Positions 1 to 6,192 of a stretch of DNA of 6,966 bases are shown here, piece by piece (position 1 is the first letter of the stretch; each line of letters begins with the position of its first letter). Source of the stretch: an uncultured Porphyromonadaceae bacterium (GTDB lineage: Bacteria; Bacteroidota; Bacteroidia; Bacteroidales; Muribaculaceae); NCBI GenBank assembly GCA_900549445.1, contig UROS01000122.1:1-6966 (forward strand), in the 5' to 3' direction. A program made the position numbers and the translations under genes. The notes beneath the pieces are model-generated. The model did no database searches. It was not told the origin of the DNA and was given only the letters and a program-made list of their open reading frames with translations.

Positions 1-30
1 CGTGGGCTCGGAGATGTGTATAAGAGACAG
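1..30 (+). other. Residual Nextera read-2 transposon adapter (artefact)
   Basis: These bases match the last 30 of the 34 bases of the Illumina Nextera read-2 adapter. They end in the complete 19-bp Tn5 mosaic end at 12-30 (AGATGTGTATAAGAGACAG). The match is exact and sits at the very edge of the window, as expected for untrimmed library adapter carried into an assembly. It should not be read as a natural Tn5 end. Biological sequence starts at about 31. Confidence 0.97.
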
Positions 31-72
31 CACCTCGATAAATAAAAGTTTGGAGTAATTATAACCAAGTGT

Positions 73-99
73 ACGGTGTAGTGTCTTACACTGTTTTTT
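73..99 (+). terminator. Possible intrinsic terminator or leader hairpin upstream of the sugar-phosphate transferase
   Basis: ACGGTGTA (73-80) pairs with TACACTGT (87-94) as an 8-bp stem with one G-U pair and a 6-base loop. Six T run from 94 to 99. AGTGTA at 68-73 offers an alternative pairing with TACACT at 87-92. It could end a gene whose 3' end lies in or before 31-45 (one frame reads His-Leu-Asp-Lys-stop, with TAA at 43-45), or act as an attenuator in the leader of the next gene. The stem is only moderately GC-rich and the upstream gene is missing, so the call is tentative. Confidence 0.35.
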
Positions 100-135
100 A
101 TAGAGAATGAACAAACAGTTTTTATCTGATATTAT

Positions 136-1260
136 ATGAATTATTGGTTTTGGAATATCGCGGCAGTATTTGTGCTTTGTGTACTTTTTACAGGAATTCT
201 GATCCCGCAGATTCTTCTTATCGCATTCCGTAAGAAGCTCTTCGACGTACCCGATGCCCGTAAGATTCACAAAGGAGCGGTTCCGCGCCTTGGCGGAATA
301 GCATTCAGCCCCGTGATATTTCTTTCGTTCGCGCTGGCAATTGTAGTCAATCTCCTCTCGGGCTGGAACGCTCTTCCGTATGCCGTTTTAAATGAGTCGA
401 TTCTACTGCTCTGCTCGTTCTGCGCATTGCAGCTCCTTTATCTTATAGGTATGGCGGATGACCTTATCGGCATAAAGTACAGGGCAAAGTTCGTGGTTCA
501 GATAGTCTGCGCCATTCTTCTGATAGCAGGCGGAGAATCGTTTACGGATCTTTTCGGCATCCTGGGAATCCATGAATGGCCAGTATGGATTGCATATCCG
601 TTCACGGCAATTGTAATCGTATTCCTGGTAAATGCCATTAACCTGATTGACGGAATCGACGGTCTTGCGTCGGGTCTGAGTTCCGTAGTTTGTGTGATTT
701 ACGGTTTGGCATTCTACAATATGGGATTCTACGTGCTGTCGCTCATGTCGTTCGCCACCCTCGGCGTGCTCGTCCCGTTCTTCTATTATAATGTATTCGG
801 AAACGCCGAAAAGCACAGTAAAATTTTTATGGGCGACACCGGCTCGCTTACTATCGGTCTGATTCTAAGTGTGCTTGGTATACGGCTGTTTAATCTGGAG
901 GGGTCGGAGGCAGCGCTTGAGGGCTTTTCCCCCGCTATTCTGGCATTCTCGCCTCTGATTGTGCCGTGCTTCGACGTAGTCCGCGTCTATTTCCACCGTA
1001 TCCGCAACAAGCGCAATCCGTTTAACCCCGACAAGAACCATATCCACCATAAGTTGCTTGCTCTCGGGCTGAACCAGCGTGTGGTCATGATTACGATCAT
1101 CTCGTGTTCACTGCTTCTGGTGCTTCTCAACGTGATGCTCCAGTATTATCTCGGTGTGAATCTTAACGTGATAATAATCATTGATATTGTTTTATGGACA
1201 GTGGCCAACATCCTCATCTCGCAGAATATTATAAGAAAGAATAAAGAAAGCGCAGCCTGA
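136..1260 (+). CDS. Undecaprenyl-phosphate sugar-1-phosphate transferase (WecA/MraY family)
   Basis: A 374-residue polytopic inner-membrane enzyme of glycosyltransferase family 4. Family members move a HexNAc-1-phosphate from a UDP-sugar to undecaprenyl phosphate, the first step of lipid-linked surface polysaccharide assembly. Family signatures are all present and in order: HKGAVPRLGG at 45-54, the Mg-binding ADD motif around residues 107-109 followed by GIKYRAK, the NAINLIDGIDGLASG block at 166-180, FMGDTGS at 231-237, and the cytoplasmic His motif HIHH at 302-305. Many hydrophobic helices separate them. The DVPD and HIHH motifs and the length fit the WecA/TagO/RgpG branch rather than MraY of peptidoglycan synthesis. 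The exact sugar (GlcNAc or another HexNAc) cannot be read from sequence. ATG at 136 overlaps the stop of a 10-codon leader ORF (107-139). A strong terminator follows the stop, so transcription probably ends here. No glycosyltransferase cluster is seen downstream. Confidence 0.93.
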   Translation: MNYWFWNIAAVFVLCVLFTGILIPQILLIAFRKKLFDVPDARKIHKGAVPRLGGIAFSPVIFLSFALAIVVNLLSGWNALPYAVLNESILLLCSFCALQLLYLIGMADDLIGIKYRAKFVVQIVCAILLIAGGESFTDLFGILGIHEWPVWIAYPFTAIVIVFLVNAINLIDGIDGLASGLSSVVCVIYGLAFYNMGFYVLSLMSFATLGVLVPFFYYNVFGNAEKHSKIFMGDTGSLTIGLILSVLGIRLFNLEGSEAALEGFSPAILAFSPLIVPCFDVVRVYFHRIRNKRNPFNPDKNHIHHKLLALGLNQRVVMITIISCSLLLVLLNVMLQYYLGVNLNVIIIIDIVLWTVANILISQNIIRKNKESAA

Positions 1261-1281
1261 ACGGCGCTCATTTCAGGATAC

Positions 1282-1314
1282 AAAAAATCCGCTCCTTGCG
1301 AGCGGATTTTTTTT
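1282..1314 (+). terminator. Strong intrinsic terminator, probably bidirectional
   Basis: AAAAAATCCGCTC (1282-1294) and GAGCGGATTTTTT (1300-1312) form a perfect 13-bp stem with a 5-base loop (CTTGC). T continues to 1314. It lies 21 bp after the stop of the sugar-phosphate transferase gene. The A-run on the left arm gives a T-run on the minus strand, so it could also stop minus-strand transcripts from the operon ending at 1783. It is the clearest candidate stop for those transcripts in the convergent gap. Confidence 0.92.
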
Positions 1315-1374
1315 GACCAATAGCAGAAGCCGGTTGAAATGCTAAAAATCTGTGCGCTTTGGCTAACGCCGGTT

Positions 1375-1581
1375 TCGAGGCGTCGCGGCTCCGCGGCTCG
1401 CCTCGAGTGTAGAGGGGTGAGGGTATGCCCCACAGCTCCGCAGTGGGTTTGAGACATATCGCCCTTCCAGGGCTTATGCGATGTTTTTCAACACGTAGGG
1501 ATGCTCCCGGGAGCATCCGGGTCAATGGAGTCGAGACGGCCGCACCAGGGTGCAGCCCAATGCTGTTTATTTAAAACATCG
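1375..1581. repeat. Cluster of GC-rich stem-loops, probable dispersed repeat element
   Basis: Five stem-loop candidates sit within about 200 bp. (a) TCGAGGCG 1375-1382 with CGCCTCGA 1399-1406, with an inner CGCG pairing. (b) CCCAC 1429-1433 with GTGGG 1443-1447. (c) GCCCT 1461-1465 with AGGGC 1469-1473. (d) The 20-bp palindrome at 1499-1518. (e) GCAC 1542-1545 with GTGC 1550-1553. In addition, CGATGTTTT 1479-1487 and AAAACATCG 1573-1581 form a 9-bp closing inverted repeat around (d) and (e). No protein family is recognisable in any frame. On the minus strand the wording, such as a short stem-loop next to CGATATGTCTCAAACCCAC, resembles structured repeats I associate with gut Bacteroidales genomes; that is recollection, not a search. 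The flanking stretches 1315-1374 and 1582-1636 show nothing I can name. Confidence 0.6.
1499..1518. repeat. Perfect 20-bp palindrome
   Basis: GGATGCTCCC is followed immediately by its exact reverse complement GGGAGCATCC, giving 10-bp arms with no spacer. As RNA it would fold as an 8-bp stem with a 4-base loop. It lies inside the 9-bp inverted repeat formed by 1479-1487 and 1573-1581. No T-run follows on either strand, so it is not a standard terminator. It may be a structural RNA element or a protein-binding site. Confidence 0.85.
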
Positions 1582-1636
1582 AAAAATCGGAATTACAAGT
1601 AACAAAAGGCAGATATGGCACTGCTAAAGTATTGTA

Positions 1637-1764
1637 AATCAGTAGGGGCGCTATATTTAGCGCCCGCAGAATCAAAACGTATCCAACCCGTAACAAAATG
1701 AAGCTGAATGAAAATGCCCTGACTCAGCGGGCGCTAAGTATAGCGCCCCTACAATATTCTGATT
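1637..1764. repeat. Inverted pair of REP-like palindromic units
   Basis: The unit at 1642-1667 recurs in reverse orientation at 1727-1752, matching at 25 of 26 bases. Each unit is itself a hairpin. On the left, GGGCGCTA 1646-1653 and TAGCGCCC 1658-1665 flank loop TATT. On the right, GGGCGCTA 1729-1736 and TAGCGCCC 1741-1748 flank loop AGTA. Homology continues outward: AATCAG at 1637-1642 matches CTGATT at 1759-1764, but the right copy carries 7 extra bases (CAATATT, 1752-1758). The 59-bp core (1668-1726) has no ORF. The layout resembles paired REP elements or a tiny MITE. No transposase or RAYT gene is in the window and no target duplication was seen. Confidence 0.8.
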
Positions 1765-1782
1765 GGGTGAGTACGCTTTGTA

Positions 1783-2712
1783 TCAATGCAACTCAAAACT
1801 GAACTTCATAGACAGGGTGCAGCCAAGCGAGGCTTTGAAATCGCACAGACCTGCGGCGGGCACGCCATCCTCCGATGCCGGCCCGAGGTCGTAGATGCTT
1901 AATCCGGCGGCGGAATAGTGCTCAATCACTTTCCAAGCCATGAAGTTCATGGGGCGCAGATGCCGGCATTCCGGGATGTCGCCCCAGTTTATCAGCTGCA
2001 CAATTCCCGGAGCCACGTGGTAGATCTGAGCCGCAGCCACGTCGAGGCCGCCGAGGGTGAGCATAAAGAAATCGCAGGGGAGTATTTTCGCTGTTTCGAT
2101 CACGGCCTGACGCGACATGCGCAGTGCGTGGCCAAGACTTTCGTGGTTGATGCGGATAATTTCGTAAGCCCGCGAGATTTCGGCGTCGGAATTGCCGAGC
2201 TGTTCAAAGCGGAACTCGCTCCGGAGCGCGGTATGGAAATTTCTCCGCGAATTCGGCTGAAGATGTTTTTCGAAATCTGCTGCCCGGGAAAGGTCGTAGT
2301 GATAATTGAAGTCGGCATATCGGAGCGCCCCGTGCCGGTTGAGAAGCAGAGTACTGATTTTGGTGAGCATCGAGGGAGAGTGGAAAGCCGGTGGCAGCGT
2401 AAGGCGCAGTTTCAAACCTTCGGCACGGGCAAAATCCCCGAGGGCGGTGACAGACTCCGCCACTTTCTCAATTTTCTCGTCGCGGGAAAAGTCAGGGCCG
2501 CCGTAGGGAGCAGAAAAAGGGGAGAGAAGCATTCCGTCGCGCTGTCCGGCTACGAGGCCCATGCGGGTGCGGCCTTCGTCGCCGGTGAGAATATAGCGCA
2601 CGCGGTCGACTTTGGCGGCGTTGAGAGCTATAAACGGCAAAGTGTTGAACACATGGAGCGGCTGAGGGAAACGCCGGCGATATTCTTCCTCCGATACCTC
2701 TTTCGCCTTCAT
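1783..2712 (-). CDS. FemAB/GNAT-like acyltransferase of unknown substrate
   Basis: A 309-residue soluble protein with no signal peptide or membrane helix. The N-terminal half includes FNTLPFIALN (22-31) and a SPFSAPYGGP stretch at 64-73. The C-terminal half holds the GNAT-like part: PNSRRNFHTALR at 153-164, and a region around 254-297 (PMNFMAW, then YDLGPAS at 274-280, then DFKASLG at 291-297). That pattern resembles FemAB-type and related acyltransferases, where a Tyr-Asp-hydrophobic-Gly segment and a late Phe-Lys help form the acyl-transfer fold. FemAB proteins use aminoacyl-tRNA to add residues to peptidoglycan bridges, while related GNATs use acyl-CoA; sequence alone does not decide between them. 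Its ATG overlaps the TGA of the upstream YrdC-domain gene by 4 bases (2709-2712), implying translational coupling. No terminator directly follows; the next strong one on this strand is at 1282-1314. Confidence 0.75.
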   Translation of the reverse strand: MKAKEVSEEEYRRRFPQPLHVFNTLPFIALNAAKVDRVRYILTGDEGRTRMGLVAGQRDGMLLSPFSAPYGGPDFSRDEKIEKVAESVTALGDFARAEGLKLRLTLPPAFHSPSMLTKISTLLLNRHGALRYADFNYHYDLSRAADFEKHLQPNSRRNFHTALRSEFRFEQLGNSDAEISRAYEIIRINHESLGHALRMSRQAVIETAKILPCDFFMLTLGGLDVAAAQIYHVAPGIVQLINWGDIPECRHLRPMNFMAWKVIEHYSAAGLSIYDLGPASEDGVPAAGLCDFKASLGCTLSMKFSFELH

Positions 2713-3320
2713 TTGAGTTCTCCTTTTCCCTCGCGAGTGATCTCAGGTGACGAAGAGTCGAGTAAATCTACAATCGTAGAGGGGATGATTTCGCCGGTTC
2801 CGCCGTCGATCATAAGGTCGGCGTCAGCTTCATATCGGGTGGCTATTGCGAGCGGCTCGCAACCGTCGTCGGGAATGTCGGAATCCCATCTGATGGAAGT
2901 GGTTAGTACCGGGTGTCCGAGGCTCGCGGCTATTTCACGGGCAATGGCGTTGTCGGGAATTCTCACGCCCACTGTACGGCGTCCCTTGAACACTTTGGGC
3001 AGTTTTGTGGAGGCCGGGAGTATAAAGGTGAATGGCCCGGGCAGATTGGCGCGGAGAATCCGGAAAGCTTCATTGTCGATCCGGGCATACTCGCTTGCCA
3101 TAGAAATGTCGGAGCAGACTATGGAAAGAAATTCTTTGGCGGGGTTGATGCCCTTTATTTTGCAGATGCGTTCGACGGCGCTGTTGTTGAGCGCGTCGCA
3201 TCCAATGGCGTAAAGCGAGTCGGTGGGGTAGATGATGATACCGCCGTCGCGCAGCACGTCCACTGCTTCGTCGATATATCGGCTGTTGATGCTTGAGGGA
3301 TAAATCCGGAGAGTTTTCAT
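2709..3320 (-). CDS. YrdC/Sua5-family protein, L-threonylcarbamoyladenylate synthase-like (closest in look to YciO)
   Basis: A 203-residue, single-domain YrdC-fold protein. Enzymes of this family make threonylcarbamoyl-AMP from threonine, bicarbonate and ATP for the t6A37 modification of ANN-decoding tRNAs. Visible features are the nucleotide-pocket segment YPTDSLYAIGCDA (31-43), SIVCSD (66-71), PGPFTFILP (94-102), GVRIP (118-122) and the PSTIVDLL signature (180-187). The Sua5 C-terminal domain is absent. The tail pattern (PSTIVDLL, then EITREGKGELK) and the cytosolic single domain resemble E. coli YciO more than TsaC. The usual Lys-X-Arg motif reads Lys-Ile-Lys (54-56), so activity equal to TsaC is not assured. 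ATG at 3320 is preferred over the GTG just before it at 3323, because MKTLRIYPSS is the N-terminus I expect for this group. It starts 23 bp after the kinase stop and overlaps the next gene by 4 bases, so the three genes form an operon. Confidence 0.88.
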   Translation of the reverse strand: MKTLRIYPSSINSRYIDEAVDVLRDGGIIIYPTDSLYAIGCDALNNSAVERICKIKGINPAKEFLSIVCSDISMASEYARIDNEAFRILRANLPGPFTFILPASTKLPKVFKGRRTVGVRIPDNAIAREIAASLGHPVLTTSIRWDSDIPDDGCEPLAIATRYEADADLMIDGGTGEIIPSTIVDLLDSSSPEITREGKGELK

Positions 3321-3343
3321 CACTTGTACAATGGTTTTCGACT

Positions 3344-4561
3344 TTATTTAACGAGGGGGAATTCGATTCTGAAGGTTGTACCTACGCCGGGTTCGGAATT
3401 CTTCACGAAGATGCGGCCGTGGTGGTATTCTTCTATGATACGTTTTGCGAGGGTAAGACCAAGACCCCAGCCGCGTTTTTTTGTTGTGAAACCGGGATTG
3501 AAGATGGTTTTGAAATTTTTGCGTGGAAGCCCCTTGCCGGAGTCCTCAACCTCTACGTAGGCTATACCTTTTTCAGTTCCGGTCACTATATTGATGCTGC
3601 CTTGCGCCTCCATGGCGTCGACGGCATTTTTCATGAGATTTTCCATCACCCATTGGGCGAGAGCATCGGACATCATAACGTTTATCGGGCCGGGGGCGCA
3701 ATCAAGTGTAAGCCTTATGCGCGAGGATATGCGGGTTGACATATATGAAACCGACTGACTGACCACGCTGTTGAGGTCGGTAATCACAATCTGCGGCTGG
3801 GATCCGATTTTGGAGAAACGAGATGCGATGGTTTCGAGCCGCCTTACGTCTTTGTTCATTTCGGCCACCGTGTCGGGGTCGACACCGATTTCGGGGAGAT
3901 ACTGCATCCAGGCCATAAGCGAGGATATCGGAGTGCCGAGCTGATGGGCGGTTTCCTTTGAGAGTCCTACCCAGACCTTGTTCTGCTCTGCGCGTTTGGT
4001 CGATGAAACGGCGTAATACACGATCAGGACGAAGATTATCAGCACGAGAACCTGCACGTAGGGGTAGAAGCTCAGATTGCGCAGCAGTTTGGAGTCCTCG
4101 TAATAAAGGTGCTGGCTTACAGCAGGTGTGATTACGATATGAATCACGTTGGTGGTGCTGCGCAGTCCCTCGAGTTTTTCCTCAAGAAACATGCGGTTGG
4201 CGTCGGAAAGCAAGAACGGCATGAGCGAATCGACAGGCTCCGGGAGGTCGAAGTTGCGGTGCATGATGATGTTTCCGGCGTCGTCGGTGAGGAGCACAGG
4301 TATAGTGCGGTTTTCCTCGATAATGCTCAGCAGGAAGTCGATATGCCCGGGAGCGACTTCGGCCGACTGGTCGGCGGAGGTGCCGATCGCAGACAACTCG
4401 CGGGTGGCATCTGCCCAAATCTGCATGCGGGCGCGCTCCTGGGCCGAAAGATCTTTTACGAGTTGCGCGGAATAGTAGAGAAAAAGTGCCACCACCACTA
4501 CCGAGATCACGAGGAAAACGATAGTGCCGTAGCGCCTTATTTCGTAGATATTAAGATTCAC
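3344..4561 (-). CDS. Membrane-bound sensor histidine kinase
   Basis: A 405-residue kinase from the chosen GTG start. Order: TM helix 12-30; periplasmic or outer sensor region about 31-165; TM helix about 167-186; HisKA with the H-box SKETAHQLGTP (phosphoacceptor His206); and an HATPase domain with N-box ENLMKNAVDA (307-316), G1 DSGKGLP (340-346), FNPGFTT (354-360) and G2 GWGLGL (364-369). All catalytic boxes are intact and no HAMP domain is evident. The frame stays open to 4792, but that would cross the divergent promoter and the thioesterase start, and the extra N-terminus is not kinase-like. GTG at 4561 gives MNLNIYEIRRYG just before TM1, as expected for Bacteroidetes kinases. The cognate signal is unknown. 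No response regulator is adjacent, so it is an orphan kinase in this window. It heads the operon with the YrdC and FemAB-like genes. Confidence 0.92.
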   Translation of the reverse strand: MNLNIYEIRRYGTIVFLVISVVVVALFLYYSAQLVKDLSAQERARMQIWADATRELSAIGTSADQSAEVAPGHIDFLLSIIEENRTIPVLLTDDAGNIIMHRNFDLPEPVDSLMPFLLSDANRMFLEEKLEGLRSTTNVIHIVITPAVSQHLYYEDSKLLRNLSFYPYVQVLVLIIFVLIVYYAVSSTKRAEQNKVWVGLSKETAHQLGTPISSLMAWMQYLPEIGVDPDTVAEMNKDVRRLETIASRFSKIGSQPQIVITDLNSVVSQSVSYMSTRISSRIRLTLDCAPGPINVMMSDALAQWVMENLMKNAVDAMEAQGSINIVTGTEKGIAYVEVEDSGKGLPRKNFKTIFNPGFTTKKRGWGLGLTLAKRIIEEYHHGRIFVKNSEPGVGTTFRIEFPLVK

Positions 4562-4617
4562 GTATTTATAACGGGTTTTCCGGCGTAAAATTACGAAAAA
4601 ATCCCTTTTCGGTGAAA

Positions 4618-4649
4618 TTTGTTTTCTTTTCTCAAATTTTATAAATTTG
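4618..4649 (+). promoter_or_regulatory. Bacteroidetes-type sigma promoter for the thioesterase-dprA operon
   Basis: TTTG (4618-4621) and TAAATTTG (4642-4649) are exact matches to the -33 and -7 boxes described for Bacteroides primary-sigma promoters, separated by 20 bp. Transcription would start near 4656, leaving a leader of about 14 bases to ATG 4670. The -7 box is half of an inverted repeat, CAAATTT 4633-4639 and AAATTTG 4643-4649, which could be an operator or chance in AT-rich sequence. I found no equally good promoter facing the kinase gene. Confidence 0.8.
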
Positions 4650-4669
4650 CAAAAGAATGAACGTTGAAA

Positions 4670-5083
4670 ATGACAGTCATGGACGAAAAATATATGTTTG
4701 AGATGACGATAAAGGTGAGGGACTATGAGGTCGACTCGCAGGGTATCGTCAACAATGCGAACTATCTTCATTATCTTGAAATGACCAGGCATGATTTCTG
4801 CGAACAGGCCGGTCTGACTTTCCGCGAAATGCAGCAGCAGGGCATCGACCCGGTGGTGCGGAAAATCGAGATCGAGTATCTGTCGTCGCTCACTCTGGGA
4901 GAGACAATGGTGTCGAAACTCAGAATGGAGCGGCGCGGTGCGCGGTTCTTGTTCATTCAGGATATATTCAATGCCGCCGACGGCCGCAAGGTCGCAGGAG
5001 CTGTCGTTACAATAGTAAGCACCAACAAAGGACGCCTTACCCGCGGCGATGAACTCGCGGCGGCGTTTGCAGATTATCTGTAG
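4670..5083 (+). CDS. Acyl-CoA thioesterase, 4-hydroxybenzoyl-CoA thioesterase (hotdog) family
   Basis: A 137-residue hotdog-fold protein, the usual size of YbgC/FcbC-like thioesterases that hydrolyse acyl-CoA thioesters. The catalytic segment VRDYEVDSQGIVNNANYLHY (16-35) fits the family pattern Tyr-x-x-Asp-x-x-Gly-x-Val-x-x-x-x-Tyr, with Asp22 the likely catalytic residue. EIEYLSSLTLGE (67-78) and the strands after it fit the rest of the fold. The acyl substrate is not predictable. The start is decided by the promoter: a TTG at 4664 lies only about 8 bases from the predicted transcript start, so ATG 4670 is preferred; ATG 4679 remains possible. The stop lies 2 bp before the dprA ATG, so the two are probably co-transcribed and translationally linked. 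It is divergent from the histidine kinase. Confidence 0.88.
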   Translation: MTVMDEKYMFEMTIKVRDYEVDSQGIVNNANYLHYLEMTRHDFCEQAGLTFREMQQQGIDPVVRKIEIEYLSSLTLGETMVSKLRMERRGARFLFIQDIFNAADGRKVAGAVVTIVSTNKGRLTRGDELAAAFADYL

Positions 5084-5085
5084 TC

Positions 5086-6192
5086 ATGGACGACAATCTC
5101 ATATATCGGATCGCACTGGCTTCGCTGAGGGGTATAAACCCGACGCTCGCCGGGCAGCTGACTGCCCGGACAGGGAGCGAAGAGGCTTTTTTCAGATGGT
5201 CGGAAAGAGAGCTGTCGACGGCAATGGGTTTCGGCAACAAGCTGTTTGATAACGCATACCGCAGGAAATTGCTCGAGGAGGCCGAGAAGGAGTATCTGTT
5301 TATAGAACGCAGCGGAATTTCTCCAGTTTTCTATACCGACAGCCGGTATCCGAGACGGTTGCTGCAGTGTGACGACGCTCCGGCAATGCTCTACACCCTC
5401 GGAGACTGCGATCTGAATGAAGCGCGGTTCGTGGCCGTTGTGGGCACCAGACATGCTACGGTCTACGGCATCGGTTTTACCGAGAGTCTTGTAGAGGAAC
5501 TGGGACGGAAGATGAAGGATCCGCTGGTGATAATCAGCGGTCTGGCATATGGCATCGACATAGCAGCTCACCGTGCGGCGCTGAAGGCGGGTATTCCTAC
5601 GGTGGCCGTACTGGCGCAGGGTCTGAACACCATCTATCCGCCTGCCCACAGGCAGACGGCGGCCGACATTGTCCGCCACGGAGGGATGCTCGTGACAGAC
5701 TATCGGTCGATCGACTCCATCCACAAGGGCAATTTTCTGGCCCGCAACCGGATAGTGGCGGGAATGAGCGATGCGGTGGTTGTGGCGGAATCGGCTGCGA
5801 AAGGAGGAGCGCTCGTCACTGCCCGTGTGGCCGCAGGCTACAGCCGCGACGTTTTCGCTCTTCCGGGGCGCGTATCGGACCGCTACAGCGAGGGGTGCAA
5901 CAGCCTGATAGCCGGAAATGTGGCGCAGCTGGTGACGAATGCCGACGATATCATCGACTCCATGCGCTGGCCGCGGAAAGAGGCGGAAGGCGGACAGCCG
6001 TCGCTGTTTCCGGAACTCACTGCGGATGAGGAGACGGTTGTTGATCTTCTCCGTAATCGCGGGGAGGCATCGTTCAGCGAAATTTCGGCTAAAATCGAGA
6101 TGCCGGTGGCGCGCCTCATGGGCATGCTTGTGGATCTTGAGTTCAGAAATGTAATCGTGCAGCTGCCGGGCGGACGCTACAGGCTTAAGTAG
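5086..6192 (+). CDS. dprA: DNA-processing protein DprA
   Basis: A 368-residue DprA (Smf), the cytoplasmic protein that binds incoming single-stranded DNA, protects it and loads RecA. It has three parts: an N-terminal helix-hairpin-like region (about 1-75, with SLRGINPTLAGQL); the Rossmann-like core (about 80-295) with VGTRHATVYG (119-128), SGLAYGIDIAAH (151-162), YPPAH (184-188), GNFLARNRIVAGMSDAVVVAES (215-236), KGGALVTA (239-246), DVFALPGR (255-262) and GCNSLI (270-275); and a C-terminal winged-helix domain (about 310-368, ending PGGRYRLK). Length and motif order match full-length family members, and no key segment is missing. DprA occurs in species not known to be competent, so its presence does not prove natural transformation. 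It follows the thioesterase by 2 bp. No clear terminator follows. Confidence 0.97.
   Translation: MDDNLIYRIALASLRGINPTLAGQLTARTGSEEAFFRWSERELSTAMGFGNKLFDNAYRRKLLEEAEKEYLFIERSGISPVFYTDSRYPRRLLQCDDAPAMLYTLGDCDLNEARFVAVVGTRHATVYGIGFTESLVEELGRKMKDPLVIISGLAYGIDIAAHRAALKAGIPTVAVLAQGLNTIYPPAHRQTAADIVRHGGMLVTDYRSIDSIHKGNFLARNRIVAGMSDAVVVAESAAKGGALVTARVAAGYSRDVFALPGRVSDRYSEGCNSLIAGNVAQLVTNADDIIDSMRWPRKEAEGGQPSLFPELTADEETVVDLLRNRGEASFSEISAKIEMPVARLMGMLVDLEFRNVIVQLPGGRYRLK

Noticed and set aside
12..30. Natural Tn5/IS50 mosaic end
   Set aside because: It is preceded by adapter-specific bases and lies at the contig edge, so it is library-derived.
1268..1525. 85-codon minus-strand frame and a similar 103-codon frame at 1146-1457
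   Set aside because: Both run through the terminator or the hairpin cluster, are rich in Arg, Ser and Pro as expected for translated GC-rich repeats, and have no recognisable domain.
1642..1752. CRISPR-like repeats
   Set aside because: Only two copies, in opposite orientation, each a palindromic hairpin, with no cas genes. This fits REP-like units, not a CRISPR array.
1918..3213. 431-codon plus-strand open frame opposite the FemAB-like and YrdC genes
   Set aside because: It spans two genes with recognisable families on the other strand, shows no family pattern itself, and is a typical antisense shadow of codon bias.
4562..4792. N-terminal extension of the histidine kinase to ATG 4792
   Set aside because: It would overlap the divergent promoter and the first 120 bases of the thioesterase gene, and the added residues have no kinase or signal-peptide character.
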